A DNA stretch of 64,000 bases, taken from the NCBI GenBank assembly GCA_013373595.1, contig JABXHO010000007.1, positions 1 through 64,000 of the forward strand, written 5' to 3'. Below are positions 36,501-45,346 of the stretch, piece by piece (positions within the stretch are counted from its first letter, which is position 1; each line of letters opens with the position of its first letter). The stretch comes from Flavobacteriales bacterium (lineage in GTDB: Bacteria > Bacteroidota > Bacteroidia > Flavobacteriales_D > Crocinitomicaceae). Under the pieces are notes generated by a model. That model did not search any database, was not told the DNA's origin, and worked only from the letters and a program-made list of their open reading frames with translations. A program made the translations under genes and the position numbers.

Positions 36501-37673
36501 GTCAACGATTAGTCCTGTATCTGAAGGACAGGTTATCGAAGTGGGAATTGTATCCAGTGTCCGCATATCGAATGTACACGTCGTACTGTTTCCGTATTCA
36601 TCCGTTGATGTCATAATGATTGGCGTTACCACAATGGCTCCGTTGATGATGGTTCCTGGAGTAGGACTTTGCGTTGTGGTAATGTTCGAGGCAGACGAAC
36701 AATTGTCTGACTCTACCACGAAGGCAGTATAATCCGGTAGTAAACCATCACAGTTATTGTCTACGAACACAGAGGTGTCTGCAGGACAAACAGATGTTGG
36801 AGAGATGGTATCGATAATGTTTAATGTGAAGTTACAAGTTGAAGAGTTTCCTGACTCGTCTGTTGCAGTTAACACAATCACTTGTGAACCTCCAGGTCCT
36901 GCGCCTAGAACAGTGTTCGCAGGGATATCTTGAACTACGGTAATGTTTACCGAATCAGAACAGTTGTCGGATAAGGTAAATCCTGAAGTTGTGTAATCTT
37001 CTGTAACGGCAAGACAGGCACCTTGAACGGGTAAATCTCGTGGGCTGTCGCATACAATAACGGGTGGTGAAGGATCAATTCCCGTAATAACTACGTTATC
37101 TACCGCAAGTGGTTCTCCAGAGATCGTTGCATCGTTGTACGTAAAACGGAATCCAATTTCGAATACGGTTCCTTCTAAAGCAACAGGCAATGGAAATCCT
37201 GAAGCAGCAGACCATGTAGCAGAAATCGGCAACGCAGGTCCCAAAGAAATCCATGTTACTCCTCCGTCAGTCGAGTAAACGGCCTCAGCGAAATCTTCAC
37301 CAGCAATTCCTCCCATCAGGTAATCAAAAGATAACTGGAGCGTGGTTGCACATCCTGCGTCTACTGTGTGCGAAATAATGGTGCTATGCGTTAAACCAGC
37401 AGGTGCGTTCGCATATGCGAATTCTTCTGTTTGACCAGGATCACAACCTGGCGAAGATCCTCCGGTAGGTGAGATATACATACTGTTGATACCTCCTAAA
37501 GTGGGTCCGTTTCCGGGACAGTTGCTAACAATCCACTCGTTTGGAGTGAGATCACCACTTGCGGTCCATGTTATTCCTCCTGTTTCGAATAAATCTTCGA
37601 GAAGTGTAATATTTTGCGCAGTAAGTTGCGTTGAAGCTAGTATTGCCAGCGAACATAAGAGCAGCTTGATCAT
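33525..37673 (-). CDS. giant HYR-repeat adhesin with T9SS type B sorting domain
   Basis: 1382 residues from ATG 37673: signal peptide (IKLLLCSLAILASTQLTAQ), a jelly-roll-like domain of about 190 residues, ten tandem HYR repeats of about 80-86 residues (each with xPxIxCP near the start, DNC in the middle, QSPxxGT, and LTxTDxxGNxxxCxF near the end), three further repeats of about 85 residues (GTGxWTV and a TSDSxxV end), and a type B C-terminal domain (PNFDGKNDLFVVEFLD, VTIVNRWGDLVFES, PMGTYFYRIEL). The longest frame starts with TTG 37700 inside the TATATTTG box, so ATG 37673 is used. Surface adhesion or gliding is inferred from SprB-like layout; the PorP/SprF gene follows. Confidence 0.94.
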   Translation of the reverse strand: MIKLLLCSLAILASTQLTAQNITLLEDLFETGGITWTASGDLTPNEWIVSNCPGNGPTLGGINSMYISPTGGSSPGCDPGQTEEFAYANAPAGLTHSTIISHTVDAGCATTLQLSFDYLMGGIAGEDFAEAVYSTDGGVTWISLGPALPISATWSAASGFPLPVALEGTVFEIGFRFTYNDATISGEPLAVDNVVITGIDPSPPVIVCDSPRDLPVQGACLAVTEDYTTSGFTLSDNCSDSVNITVVQDIPANTVLGAGPGGSQVIVLTATDESGNSSTCNFTLNIIDTISPTSVCPADTSVFVDNNCDGLLPDYTAFVVESDNCSSASNITTTQSPTPGTIINGAIVVTPIIMTSTDEYGNSTTCTFDMRTLDTIPTSITCPSDTGLIVDMTCQATVGDYTADAVLVDNCEPLSNLTVTQSPAPGTVVSSHQVITLTVTGGTPNLPKSCTFNGWIVDTIAPAIICPTNPTPQYVGTNCTALLDDLTAGATVTENCGSTLTVTQSPVPGATVGLNPTLPVTLTVSDTSGNTNSCQFFVPVVDTISPVIVCPSNQQEPANATCDGTLGDYTSLVPASDNCSAPSNITITQSPAPGTPFSGPQTVTLTAEDESSNTGSCTFTVTIVDQTPPSITCPPNQTVGTSSANCTYTLTDFTGLASASDNCTVSGSLSFSQSPSVGTILTAGTHSITITVADENGNSSNCSFDLTVSDQTAPVFDVCPPTQSVIVDAACSASLPDYTPLATVSDNCSNTAGITLTQSPASGSTISTTTLVTLTATDQAGNSNTCTFNVVLDDTTSPVIACPADQTVAIDASCSYPIPDFSSLVGGTDNCSALADMTVTQNPTAGTISSGITPVLITLTDESGNSSTCIANVLPDDTTPPTITCPGPQTASAGTSCDYVIPSYITLATVTDNCSGYTISQSPAAGSTVPVGYNTITLTATDAGGNTASCDFELFVTETESPLISCPNDTVTCDPVVFYTSPVFSDNCLVSLNQTDGTGYSSGSTFPIGITILEYQAVDSSGNVAGCNFRVEVLEYPSDATILADTIELCSSATALLEADPATSGTGEWTVSSGVGSFNNEFANTTGVNNIAYGTNMYTWTISTAQCGSTSDSIIVIRHEPPFPTSISADSIFTCSDSVVMLQATAATVGTGIWTVTPQATIGNANSNVMFTTLDSTGYYTYTWTVSNGTCPSTSDSVVVFYTSNELNATSSDSLVCLEDAIVQLSADSLESGQSAYWSFISGGGSIDDLYSPNTSVEITENGISILIYEVSHPNCPTVSDTVIIAGSICEGLDPIIPTVITPNFDGKNDLFVVEFLDVLYPDCRVTIVNRWGDLVFESTGYAEPWDGTHEGEPLPMGTYFYRIELNDTDGTVLTGDISIIR

Positions 37674-37697
37674 AGGGAAATGCCTTTTTAAGTCGTA

Positions 37698-37705
37698 CAA
37701 ATATA
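37698..37705 (-). promoter_or_regulatory. -7 box of the HYR adhesin operon
   Basis: TATATTTG on the minus strand, full TAnnTTTG match, about 24 bases before ATG 37673. Confidence 0.6.
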
Positions 37706-37770
37706 CGATTCTTCGATTGTTTTTTGCTCATTTTCAATGGAGGATCTATTTCGAAAACGGTAGTTCACAT

Positions 37771-37779
37771 TACTTTTGC
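37771..37779 (+). promoter_or_regulatory. candidate -7 box of ddl
   Basis: TACTTTTGC, full match, with TTCG 17 bases upstream as a possible -33 element. The leader to ATG 37849 would be about 65 bases. A weaker box, TAAATTCGC at 37825, is closer. Confidence 0.45.
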
Positions 37780-37848
37780 TCATAACTTTTTTGACAGATG
37801 ATTTATTTGAGAAGGAAATGAACTTAAATTCGCTTAAAATCGATTGAA

Positions 37849-38823
37849 ATGAAACAAGTCGGAATCATTTGCGGAGGGTTTTCGTCGGAGCACGAAATCT
37901 CAGTAAAAAGTGCAACAACCATTCGTGATCATTTTCCTGAGGAATACGAGGTGTACCTTGTTCACATGAACAGAAGTGGTTGGCAAATTGAGGTGAATGG
38001 AGAACTGTACGATTTCGATTCCAAGAATTTCGAAGCAACGGTCAATAATGAAACCATCAAGATTGATTTGGCAATTGTTTATATACATGGAGATCCTGGA
38101 GAAAATGGGAAATTGCAGGCCTACCTCGAAATGATAGGAATTCCGTACGTGAACTCTGGACCCTTGGCTTCAGAATTGTCTTTCGATAAATGGTTCTGTA
38201 ATCAATTTTTGAAAGGTTTTGGAGTCAACGTTGCGGATTCAATCTACTTGAGATCAAAGAATGAATCAATCGATGAAGCTCAAATTGTAGCGCGATTGGG
38301 ATTGCCGATTTTCGTGAAGCCATGTGATTCGGGATCGAGTTACGGGATCGCTCGTGTTGAAAAACAGGAAGATTTAAAGCTTGCCATCAATGCGGCATTT
38401 GAAGAAGGACGAACAGTTGTGCTGGAAGCTTTCTTGAAGGGAACGGAAGTAACGTGTGGAGTTTATCGTTCGGAGAATGGCTTGGTAGCGCTACCGCTCA
38501 CAGAAATCGTGTCGAAAAATGCTTTTTTTGATTTTGAAGCGAAGTACAAAGGCTTGTCGGATGAGATTACTCCTGCACGAATTAGTGATGAGTTAACACT
38601 CAAGATTCAGGAGGCGTCGAAAGAAATTTACGACTTGATGCAATTGCGATCCATTGCGCGAATTGATTACATGCTTGTGGATGACGTGCCGCATGTTATT
38701 GAAGTCAATACAACACCTGGTTTCTCAGCAGAAAGTCTCGTGCCTCAGATGATTGCTGTAGCTGGAAAAACAATCACGGAATTCTGGTCGGAGATTCTCG
38801 CCGTAGAAGTGCAAAATCAATAG
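37849..38823 (+). CDS. ddl: D-alanine-D-alanine ligase
   Basis: Ddl joins two D-Ala for the peptidoglycan stem peptide, using ATP. 324 residues: IICGGFSSEHEISVKSATTI at the amino end, YIHGDPGENGKLQAYLEMIG, GIPYVNSG, FVKPCDSGSSYGIARV, the omega-type region and IARIDYMLVDDVPHVIEVNT with PGFSAESLVPQM. ATP-grasp residues appear complete. It has its own promoter and converges on dacB, so two cell-wall genes end together. Confidence 0.97.
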   Translation: MKQVGIICGGFSSEHEISVKSATTIRDHFPEEYEVYLVHMNRSGWQIEVNGELYDFDSKNFEATVNNETIKIDLAIVYIHGDPGENGKLQAYLEMIGIPYVNSGPLASELSFDKWFCNQFLKGFGVNVADSIYLRSKNESIDEAQIVARLGLPIFVKPCDSGSSYGIARVEKQEDLKLAINAAFEEGRTVVLEAFLKGTEVTCGVYRSENGLVALPLTEIVSKNAFFDFEAKYKGLSDEITPARISDELTLKIQEASKEIYDLMQLRSIARIDYMLVDDVPHVIEVNTTPGFSAESLVPQMIAVAGKTITEFWSEILAVEVQNQ

Positions 38824-38859
38824 AGTTGAATGTCCTGGAGTGAATGCTGAAAGGTGTTT

Positions 38860-40326
38860 TTAATTCCTGGCAATGGTGTTAAACACGACTTCCATCTTGT
38901 CGATCAACGCGGAATTCGAACAAGTCTGATTATTAACGATAAGTGCAAAGGCATATTTCTTTCCGCTAGAAGCATCAACGTACCCTGCATAACTTCGAAC
39001 GCGCGTCATTGATCCACTTTTTGCTGCGATTTTCCCATGTCCTGATTGGTTTCTGCAAATGTATCGCATCGTGCCGCTCACTCCAGCAACAGGCAGGGAT
39101 TCTTTAAATCGGACACCATTTTTGCCTGAATGCATCGCTTTCAATAAATCTGTGAAATTAGAGGCAGAAATGGCATTCGAACGTGATAAACCACTCCCGT
39201 CATTGATATGCATGCCAGAGGTTGACCATTTTTTTGACCAATAATTTTCCAAAACACGGAGTCCGTTTTCGGTGCTTCCATCGCCTGTTTTGTGGTAGCC
39301 AACCAAATTGACGAGGTGCTCAGCGAACAAGTTAATGCTGCGCTCGTTTGTTTTGTCCACGATATCGCCTATTCGCGCTCCAAAATGACTAAATAATAAT
39401 GTGTGCTTAGCATAAAAACTGTTCCCTGAATTGAGTTCCATACTTCGAGCCGTGTTCAAACTGCCGTCAATCTGAATCCCTTTTTCTTTTAACACCTTTT
39501 CCAATTCATACGCAAATTGATGTTCAGGATCGGGTAAACTTCCTTTTACAACAAAGGCTGAACTGCCCGCAGGTAATGTTCCCGTTACAAAGCGATCCAT
39601 GGAATATGGAGCACCGTAAATGTAGGAATTGTCTCCACCGCCAGAAGCAGCTTTTACGTAGTTGTGAACCTCCAGATTGGGTACGGATGGTGTTAAGGAA
39701 GTAAGTTTGGAAGATGATCCCACTCTCGATGGTACTTTGAATGTGTATTGCACGAGGTTGTCAAAAATCGTTAGTCCAGAAGGTCCTGCACCGTAGTAAT
39801 TTCCCATGTCGACCCAATTCCACCCATCTGGCGCACCATTATATCCAAATTCGGAAGCATCAGCAATAATGGAACCTTCAATTTTTTGTATTCCTTTTTC
39901 TTTTAAGCTATCGGCCCATGCAAAGAGGAAATCGCGCTCATGACCTGCAGAACAAAAGTACTTGCTGCCCAAGGAAGGGTCGCCGCCGCCACGAATCCAA
40001 AGATTTCCGTGAAGAACGCCGGCAGAATCAATGTTTCCATCGGCATAAATGCGCGTGGTGGGTCGGTAGTCTTCACCCAATATTTCCAATGCTGTTGCAG
40101 TCGAAAAGAGTTTCGCGGTGGAAGCAGTCGGAAGAACGGTTTCTTCGTTGTAAGAAGCAACGGTTGCTCCATTGGATAGGTCAATAACATGGAAGCCAAT
40201 GCTGGCATTTTTCAGGTGAGTTGAAGCCGCAAATTGATCAATGGCTGTTTGAACCTGATTTTGCTGAGCATTAACGAAGTTTCCAATCAAGAAACCGATC
40301 AAAAGAAATGAACTTAGTATCTTCAT
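38860..40326 (-). CDS. dacB: D-alanyl-D-alanine carboxypeptidase/endopeptidase (PBP4 type)
   Basis: 488 residues from ATG 40326: signal peptide (LSSFLLIGFLIGNFVNAQ), then the class C penicillin-binding fold with the active-site S-x-x-K in PTASTAKLFSTA, SxN in DGSGLSRSN, and the KTG equivalent AAKSGSM. A large inserted domain separates the first two motifs, typical of PBP4. It trims or cleaves D-Ala-D-Ala peptide bonds in the periplasm. The longer frame back to 40398 adds 24 residues without signal character, so ATG 40326 is chosen. Confidence 0.94.
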   Translation of the reverse strand: MKILSSFLLIGFLIGNFVNAQQNQVQTAIDQFAASTHLKNASIGFHVIDLSNGATVASYNEETVLPTASTAKLFSTATALEILGEDYRPTTRIYADGNIDSAGVLHGNLWIRGGGDPSLGSKYFCSAGHERDFLFAWADSLKEKGIQKIEGSIIADASEFGYNGAPDGWNWVDMGNYYGAGPSGLTIFDNLVQYTFKVPSRVGSSSKLTSLTPSVPNLEVHNYVKAASGGGDNSYIYGAPYSMDRFVTGTLPAGSSAFVVKGSLPDPEHQFAYELEKVLKEKGIQIDGSLNTARSMELNSGNSFYAKHTLLFSHFGARIGDIVDKTNERSINLFAEHLVNLVGYHKTGDGSTENGLRVLENYWSKKWSTSGMHINDGSGLSRSNAISASNFTDLLKAMHSGKNGVRFKESLPVAGVSGTMRYICRNQSGHGKIAAKSGSMTRVRSYAGYVDASSGKKYAFALIVNNQTCSNSALIDKMEVVFNTIARN

Positions 40327-40466
40327 CGCGCGTTTTGTGTAAATGTCATGAAGAATCTTCAATGAATGTGCCAAAACACAAAAACTTTTGAACATCATGT
40401 GTTCGATAGTGAGGCAAGTAGCGGTTTGATACCAACCGATTGAGTTACAAACGAGAGAGAAGTTAG

Positions 40467-41633
40467 GTGGGGAAAATAAAAATACTACGAATTATAAACC
40501 GATTCAATATCGGTGGACCTACGTATAATGCAACATTTCTGACGGCCTTTTTGGGTGACGATTATGAAACGATGTTGGTAGGTGGATTGCCTGAAGAAGG
40601 AGAATCCGATTCTTTGTTTATTCTTGAAAAATATAACGTAAATCCTTTGCTGATTAAAGAATTGGTTCGTGAACCGAATCTGAAGAGCGATCGAGCAGCT
40701 TACAGGAAACTGAAGGAAATCATTCGTGAATTTCAGCCGGATATTGTGCATACGCATGCATCAAAAGCGGGTGCTTTGGGGAGAAAGGCAGCAAAAGCCT
40801 GCAAGGTTCCTGTAATCGTGCATACCTTCCACGGACATGTTTTTCATTCCTATTTCGGGAAATTGAAAACGGATTTGTTCAAGCGAATCGAGCGGAATTT
40901 AGCCCGAAAATCAACGGGGATCGTCGCGATTTCCGAAGGACAAAAACGAGAATTGTCGGAAATCCATAAAATCTGCCCTGCAGAGAAGGTGAAAGTGATT
41001 CAGCTTGGCTTCGACCTCCTTCCATTTCACGAAAAAAGAAAGTCCGAGAGAGAAGCAGTCCGCGAAAAGTATGGTTTGAAACCGGATGATATTGCAATCG
41101 GTATTGTGGGAAGGCTCGCTGCAATTAAAGATCATGGCTTTTTCCTTGATGTGATGAAGCAAGTATTAGCGACCACAACGAAATCAATAAAAGTGTTCAT
41201 CGTGGGAGATGGTCCTGATCGAGCACCAATCGAAAATCGTGTAAAAGAATTAAATCAAACCTACCCGAATGCCATTTTGATGACATCTTGGATCAAAGAT
41301 ATTGGAACCTTCAATGCGGGAATGGATATCATTTGCCTCACGTCTAAAAATGAAGGAACTCCTGTTAGTTTGATCGAGGCGCAGGCAGCAAATATTCCAG
41401 TTGTGACAACTGATGTAGGAGGAGTTCGAGATATTATCGATGTTGACAAAACGGGGTTTGTGGTGCCGAAAGGTGACCTCAAAACTTATGTCGAAAAGGT
41501 GACGGAGTTATGCGAAAATGAAAAAATCCGCGAAAAAATGTCACAAAATGGCTGGAACTACGTACACGAAAAATTCCATTACACCACTTTGGTGAAGAAT
41601 ATGGATCGGTACTACCGTGAGTTGTTAAATTAG
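40467..41633 (+). CDS. family 4 glycosyltransferase
   Basis: 388 residues with a GT-B fold: N-terminal KILRIINRFNIGGPTYNATF, PDIVHTHASKAGALGRKAAK, HTFHGHVFHSYFG, and the C-terminal donor half with GIVGRLAAIKDHGFFLDVM and the family EX7E block TSKNEGTPVSLIEAQAANIP. Predicted to add a sugar from an activated donor during exopolysaccharide synthesis. Start GTG 40467. It ends exactly where the Wza-like gene begins, so it heads the polysaccharide operon. Confidence 0.92.
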   Translation: MGKIKILRIINRFNIGGPTYNATFLTAFLGDDYETMLVGGLPEEGESDSLFILEKYNVNPLLIKELVREPNLKSDRAAYRKLKEIIREFQPDIVHTHASKAGALGRKAAKACKVPVIVHTFHGHVFHSYFGKLKTDLFKRIERNLARKSTGIVAISEGQKRELSEIHKICPAEKVKVIQLGFDLLPFHEKRKSEREAVREKYGLKPDDIAIGIVGRLAAIKDHGFFLDVMKQVLATTTKSIKVFIVGDGPDRAPIENRVKELNQTYPNAILMTSWIKDIGTFNAGMDIICLTSKNEGTPVSLIEAQAANIPVVTTDVGGVRDIIDVDKTGFVVPKGDLKTYVEKVTELCENEKIREKMSQNGWNYVHEKFHYTTLVKNMDRYYRELLN

Positions 41634-42407
41634 ATGGAGATGAAATTTTTTGTTCGCATACTTGGTATTTGCTCTTTGTTGTTCACAATTATGAGCAGCT
41701 GCGGGGTAAACAGTAACCTAATGTTCAAGGAAGCAAAGGGGGCAACTCCATCAGACTCCATTCCGCTAAAACCTACACAGGATTATCGAATTTCTGCTTC
41801 CGATAAGTTTACGTTTACTCTTGCCACGCGAAATGGTCAGGGAATTATTGAAGATATGACCGGGATGAATGACGGAGAATTGCGCCGATCCACCGAGATG
41901 GAGTACGTTGTACGTCAAAATGGTGAGGTGAAACTACCATTGGTGGGCGATGTAAAAGTGGCAGGTTTGACCATCCCAGAGTGCGAAAATGTATTGGAAG
42001 AGAAATACGGAGAAACGTTTCAGGAACCTTTTGTGCAAGTAACATTAACCAATCAACGGGTGATTGTGTTTCCAGGGAACGGTTCGGATGCTAAAGTTAT
42101 TCCGCTAACAAATACGAATACGACACTCATGGAGGCGTTGGCGGCAGCCGGAGGAATTACCGATCGAGGAAAAGCAAGTGCCGTTAAACTCATGCGAAAA
42201 GTTGACGGAGAACGTTTTATTTACACGCTCGATTTATCAACTATCGACGGACTTAAATACGTGGATATGATCGTTCAAGCGAATGATTACATTTATGTTG
42301 AGCCAACTCCAGAACTAGGGAAAGAAATTGCGGAGGATGTCGTCCCCGTTATTTCACTAATTTCGAGCGCAGCTTTCATTTTGTCAGCAATCATATTATT
42401 AAAATAG
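41634..42407 (+). CDS. polysaccharide export lipoprotein (Wza/OPX family)
   Basis: 257 residues: lipoprotein signal (ICSLLFTIMSSCGVN, lipobox Cys), the polysaccharide export domain (YRISASDKFTFTLATRNGQG, VRQNGEVKLPLVGDVKVAGL, VQVTLTNQRVIVFPGNG), one SLBB-like segment (TNTTLMEALAAAGGITDRGK), and a C-terminal hydrophobic helix (VISLISSAAFILSAIILL) that could insert in the outer membrane. Partner of the Wzc-like kinase directly downstream, with zero-base spacing. Confidence 0.92.
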   Translation: MEMKFFVRILGICSLLFTIMSSCGVNSNLMFKEAKGATPSDSIPLKPTQDYRISASDKFTFTLATRNGQGIIEDMTGMNDGELRRSTEMEYVVRQNGEVKLPLVGDVKVAGLTIPECENVLEEKYGETFQEPFVQVTLTNQRVIVFPGNGSDAKVIPLTNTNTTLMEALAAAGGITDRGKASAVKLMRKVDGERFIYTLDLSTIDGLKYVDMIVQANDYIYVEPTPELGKEIAEDVVPVISLISSAAFILSAIILLK

Positions 42408-44807
42408 GTGAATAATAAAGGACTCATTATCAATAAATCGTACGATCCGCTCATTCTGAGAACGGTGCTTCGTCGCTATTGGTGGTGGGCAGCTCTTTTG
42501 GTACTGACATTCGCTGCTTGTGCCTGGGTGTATCTTCGATATACAAAACCAACGTACGAATCGTCAATGGTGCTGCAGTTGGGCGATCAGGATAACGCAA
42601 AAGATGTCCTCAACATCGAAAACATAAACAGTAGAGAGAATGATATGTCGGGCGTGGTCGAATTACTGCGCTCTGAATTGCTTTTCGAAAAGGCGCTGAA
42701 TAAGTTGAATCTGAGTGTCAGTTTATTTTCTAGAGGTGAAATCCTTACTGAGGAAAAGTATTTATCAAGTTCGTTTAATATTCAGCCCTACGAGTTGAGC
42801 GATTCATCTATTATCAATCAGGAAGTTGCTGTTGTCTCAAAAGGAAGAAATAAAGTTGAACTTTCCTATATGAAGGGAGGAGAAAAACAGCGTGTGGAAG
42901 GAATGCTCAATGAGCACATTCAGAACAGTGATTTCGATATTGTTGTGAAGGCGGCTGATCCGGATAACTTTCATAAAGTTTCGAAGGAAAATGATCTGTT
43001 CTTTATATTCAACGGGCGAGAACAATTATCGAATCGTTTAATCAAAGACCTTTCGGTGGCGGCAATCGATCCAAACGCGAAGACAATCAGTATTTCTTTC
43101 CGTGGACACAATGCAACGCTTTGTCGAGATATTGTGCAAGCTGTCTCAGAGTCCTTTATTGAGTATGACGAAGAGCAAAAACGACAAAGCTCCGAGAATA
43201 TTATTTCTTTCATCGATGCCCAGCTCGATTCACTTTCATCTGAGGTACGAATAGCAAAAGATAGTCTGATTGAATACCAGCGAAGATCGCAGTTGTCAGA
43301 TCCGGAAAACGTCGGGGTCTCGATCAATGAGAATGCCAATAAGCTTCAAGATCAACTCTTCGAATTGGAAGAGGAGTACAACGGACTGTTGAATGTAAAG
43401 CGAAAGTTGAGCAAATCTCCAAATCGTTTGGAGGTATACAAGCTTTTACCTGAGTTGTTGGGAAGATCCTACGAAGCTTCGCTTGCTGGGCACTTGAGAG
43501 AGTTGCACGAGTTTTTAGAAAGGAAGGAAGACTTGCTTTTTGAAGTGACGGAAAACAATTCGGAAATCGAAATTATCAATCAACGAATTACGTCTAAACT
43601 CAACATCATTCAGCGAAGCATAGCTGCAATCGAAGAACGATTTAGTCGAAATATAAGTGCACTTCGAGCAAAAATTGGAGTGTTGGAAGGTGAAGCGTTT
43701 GAACTTCCTGAGAAAAAGATGGAGTTTAATCGACTCAAAAATATTCAGGAACTGAATGAGAAGTACTTCACCTTACTCACGGAAAAGAAAGTACTGTACG
43801 AAATCTCAGACGCAGGATATGCATCTACGAATCGCGTGCTGTCGAAAGCAAAAATAAATTTAGCACCTGTTGCTCCAAGTAGAAATTTTGTGTACTCGGC
43901 GTTTACGTTTTTCGGCTTGTTCGTTGGGTTTGGATTGATTCTCTTTCGATACCTTACCTTCAATGAAATCAATACCGTTGAGGATTTGGAGCAGATTTTA
44001 CCCTCGCAAGCGTCTATTTTGGGAGGTGTTCCTTTGTTCAAGCAAGCGCTGGAGTATTCTCAGTTGGTGGTAGCAGACGCGCCCAAGTCAATCATGGCGG
44101 AATCGATGCGGAAGATTCGGACAAATTTGAACTATATCCATCCAAATTATCAAACAATTGCCATTTCCTCTTCCATTTCAGGTGAAGGAAAAACGTTTGT
44201 AGCCTTGAACCTCGGAGGAATCATTGCGATGTCTGGGAAACGAACCGTATTACTCGATTTGGACCTCAGAAAACCAAAAGTACACCTCGGTTTGGATGTG
44301 GATAATCGCGTTGGTATGAGTAGCTTGATTGTCAATCAGGCAACGTTGGAAGAGTGTATTCATAAATCGAAAGTGGAAAACTTGGATTTCATTACGGCAG
44401 GACCAATTCCGCCAAATCCTTCGGAACTTTTATTGAGTAAGCGTTTCCAAGAAATTGTAGCTGAACTCAAAGAGAGCTACGATGTGGTAATTATCGATAA
44501 CCCTCCTGTAGGATTGGTGTCGGATGGAATTAAAAACTTGACGGATTCTGACATTCCAATCTATGTCTTCAAGTCGCATTATTCGAAGCGCGTGTTTGCC
44601 AATCGCGTGAAAGAGTTGTTTACAATGCAGCAACTCAAATCGTTGAATGTGATTTTGAATGGCGTGAAATCGAACAGATCGAGTGGTTACGGATATGGCT
44701 ACGGTTATGGATATGGCTACGGTTACGGCTATTATGATAACGGTTACACGGAAGAGCCAGAAGCGAAAAGAAATAAATGGTATCAGCGAATTTTTAAGCG
44801 GAAATGA
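42408..44807 (+). CDS. Wzc-like polysaccharide co-polymerase and BY-kinase
   Basis: 799 residues: cytoplasmic end, membrane helix about 25-44 (WWWAALLVLTFAACAWVYLR), a Wzz-type periplasmic region with long coiled coils (about 240-470), GNVR segment (ELNEKYFTLLTEKK), a second helix about 505-523, and a cytoplasmic tyrosine kinase with Walker A SISGEGKTFVALNLGG, Walker A' RTVLLDLDLRKP and Walker B DVVIIDNPPVGL. The tail has (GY)8 followed by YDNGY and a basic end, the autophosphorylated tyrosine cluster. It controls chain length and export with the Wza partner. Start GTG 42408 directly follows the stop of that gene. Confidence 0.95.
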   Translation: MNNKGLIINKSYDPLILRTVLRRYWWWAALLVLTFAACAWVYLRYTKPTYESSMVLQLGDQDNAKDVLNIENINSRENDMSGVVELLRSELLFEKALNKLNLSVSLFSRGEILTEEKYLSSSFNIQPYELSDSSIINQEVAVVSKGRNKVELSYMKGGEKQRVEGMLNEHIQNSDFDIVVKAADPDNFHKVSKENDLFFIFNGREQLSNRLIKDLSVAAIDPNAKTISISFRGHNATLCRDIVQAVSESFIEYDEEQKRQSSENIISFIDAQLDSLSSEVRIAKDSLIEYQRRSQLSDPENVGVSINENANKLQDQLFELEEEYNGLLNVKRKLSKSPNRLEVYKLLPELLGRSYEASLAGHLRELHEFLERKEDLLFEVTENNSEIEIINQRITSKLNIIQRSIAAIEERFSRNISALRAKIGVLEGEAFELPEKKMEFNRLKNIQELNEKYFTLLTEKKVLYEISDAGYASTNRVLSKAKINLAPVAPSRNFVYSAFTFFGLFVGFGLILFRYLTFNEINTVEDLEQILPSQASILGGVPLFKQALEYSQLVVADAPKSIMAESMRKIRTNLNYIHPNYQTIAISSSISGEGKTFVALNLGGIIAMSGKRTVLLDLDLRKPKVHLGLDVDNRVGMSSLIVNQATLEECIHKSKVENLDFITAGPIPPNPSELLLSKRFQEIVAELKESYDVVIIDNPPVGLVSDGIKNLTDSDIPIYVFKSHYSKRVFANRVKELFTMQQLKSLNVILNGVKSNRSSGYGYGYGYGYGYGYGYYDNGYTEEPEAKRNKWYQRIFKRK
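44685..44732 (+). repeat. hexanucleotide repeat coding the Gly-Tyr tail of the Wzc-like kinase
   Basis: Eight GGN-TAY units in tandem. Third positions vary (GGT/GGA/GGC, TAC/TAT) in a partly doubled 12- to 18-base pattern, so unit gain or loss by recombination or slippage would change the tyrosine number without a frameshift. Confidence 0.8.
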
Positions 44808-45346
44808 CAATAACGAAAACAGAAATAGAAGGATTACTCATTTTGGAGCCAAGAGTCTTTAAGGATGATCGAGGACTCTTTTTCGAAAGTTTTAATGAAA
44901 AGCTCTTCGAGGCTGAAGCAGGAAATATTCGATTCGTTCAAGACAATCAATCTGTTTCGAAAAAAGGAGTTTTACGAGGATTGCATTTTCAAAATCCACC
45001 TCATGCACAGGGGAAATTGGTTAGAGTAGCGAAAGGAAGCGTGATTGATGTAGCTGTCGATATCCGTCGAGATTCGCCTACTTATGGAAAACATGTTGCC
45101 GTAGAGCTTTCAGCTGAAAACAACAAGCAATTTTGGATTCCTGCAGGGTTTGCTCACGGTTTTGTCGCCTTGGAAGATGATACTATTTTTTGCTATAAAT
45201 GTACAGACTACTACGCGCCTGAATGCGAAGGAAGCCTTCTTTGGAACGATGAAACACTTAAAATTGATTGGGGAATTGAAACGCCTCTCGTATCTCCAAA
45301 GGATGAGGTAGCACCAACGTTTACTAATTTTGAGACATCTTTTTAG
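44804..45346 (+). CDS. rfbC: dTDP-4-dehydrorhamnose 3,5-epimerase
   Basis: 180 residues of RmlC cupin fold: LLILEPRVFKDDRGLFFESF, FVQDNQSVSKKGVLRGLHFQ (catalytic His), KLVRVAKGSVIDVAVDIRRD, FWIPAGFAHGFVALEDDTIF and CYKCTDYYAPECEGSLLWND. It epimerises C3 and C5 of the 4-keto sugar in dTDP-L-rhamnose synthesis. It overlaps the kinase stop by ATGA. No rfbA, rfbB or rfbD in this window, so the rest of the pathway must be elsewhere. Confidence 0.95.
   Translation: MTITKTEIEGLLILEPRVFKDDRGLFFESFNEKLFEAEAGNIRFVQDNQSVSKKGVLRGLHFQNPPHAQGKLVRVAKGSVIDVAVDIRRDSPTYGKHVAVELSAENNKQFWIPAGFAHGFVALEDDTIFCYKCTDYYAPECEGSLLWNDETLKIDWGIETPLVSPKDEVAPTFTNFETSF

Noticed and set aside
33525-37673. Many antisense frames across the HYR repeats
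   Set aside because: Created by the repeated Thr/Ser/Asp codons of the tandem repeats; none has independent support.
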